In this document: positions 5,065-5,095 of the stretch, piece after piece
Numbering within the stretch: the stretch's first letter is position 1
Layout of the letters: every line of letters begins with the position of its first letter
Source of the DNA: JBBDXA01 sp040902585
Lineage (GTDB): Bacteria > Planctomycetota > Phycisphaerae > Phycisphaerales > Phycisphaeraceae
NCBI GenBank assembly: GCA_040902585.1
Contig: JBBDXA010000109.1
Coordinates: 1-5,095, forward strand
Reading direction: 5' to 3'
DNA length: 5,095 nt
Translations under genes and position numbers: made by a program
The notes under the pieces: model-generated
Database searches by the model: none
What the model was told of the DNA's origin: nothing
Seen by the model: the letters and a program-made list of their open reading frames with translations, nothing else

Positions 5065-5095
5065 CTGCCACTCTTCATTGATTCAATACACGACC

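Noticed and set aside
5015..5095. Possible start of a gene (MRFFSLDVGTRFRTRVP, open to the window end)
   Set aside because: It has no clear ribosome-binding site, overlaps the terminator tail and the hairpin at 5039-5064, and the 27 codons show no recognisable signal.
5030..5095. A tRNA on the minus strand, suggested by GGGTTCGAAACC
   Set aside because: The T-stem has only three good pairs out of five, and no acceptor, D or anticodon arm can be built from the visible bases.

Overview
The window looks like a piece of a GC-rich chromosome from the Planctomycetes-Verrucomicrobia group, most likely a planctomycete. The evidence is the combination of gene types: a secreted ThuA-domain protein, a PEP-CTERM surface protein with a VPEP / hydrophobic / RRRR tail, and a prepilin-like protein with the N-terminal FTLIE motif and a C-terminal H-X9-D element. 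The tail of an SGNH/GDSL-type hydrolase fits the same picture. No rRNA, tRNA, CRISPR array, transposase or phage gene is visible. The phylum call is inference from protein style, not from a marker gene.

Layout. Positions 2-223 (+) hold the last 73 codons of an SGNH-type hydrolase. It converges on a ThuA-domain gene at 413-1201 (-), and the gap between the two stop codons is almost filled by a large imperfect hairpin (219-410). Upstream of the ThuA gene come a small palindrome (1223-1235), a compact hairpin (1261-1286) and a second large hairpin repeat (1301-1409). A zinc metallopeptidase of the M48 type follows at 1430-2269 (-), and it carries a third large hairpin repeat (1814-1926) inside its reading frame. 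A clean intrinsic terminator (2323-2348) separates it from a 470-residue PEP-CTERM surface protein at 2381-3793 (-). A 386-base divergent spacer leads to a prepilin-like gene at 4180-4980 (+), followed by a weak terminator hairpin and a short unassigned tail.

The genes do not form an obvious pathway. Four of the five products are predicted to be exported or to act on the cell surface or on carbohydrate/ester substrates, with the first call resting only on a gene tail. The M48 peptidase has no visible signal peptide.

The most unusual aspect is the set of three large hairpin repeats within about 1.7 kb (219-410, 1301-1409, 1814-1926). Their sequences are unrelated, but each has two inverted arms made of short units, a 7-base or similar unit in two of them, around a unique loop. 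The first supplies the stop codon of the hydrolase gene. The third is read straight through in the M48 gene and adds about 40 residues just before the catalytic HEMGH motif. Similar low-complexity translations are, from memory, scattered through predicted proteins of this bacterial group, so the individual repeat families are probably not new. Their shared architecture, clustering and in-frame protein insertion deserve attention.
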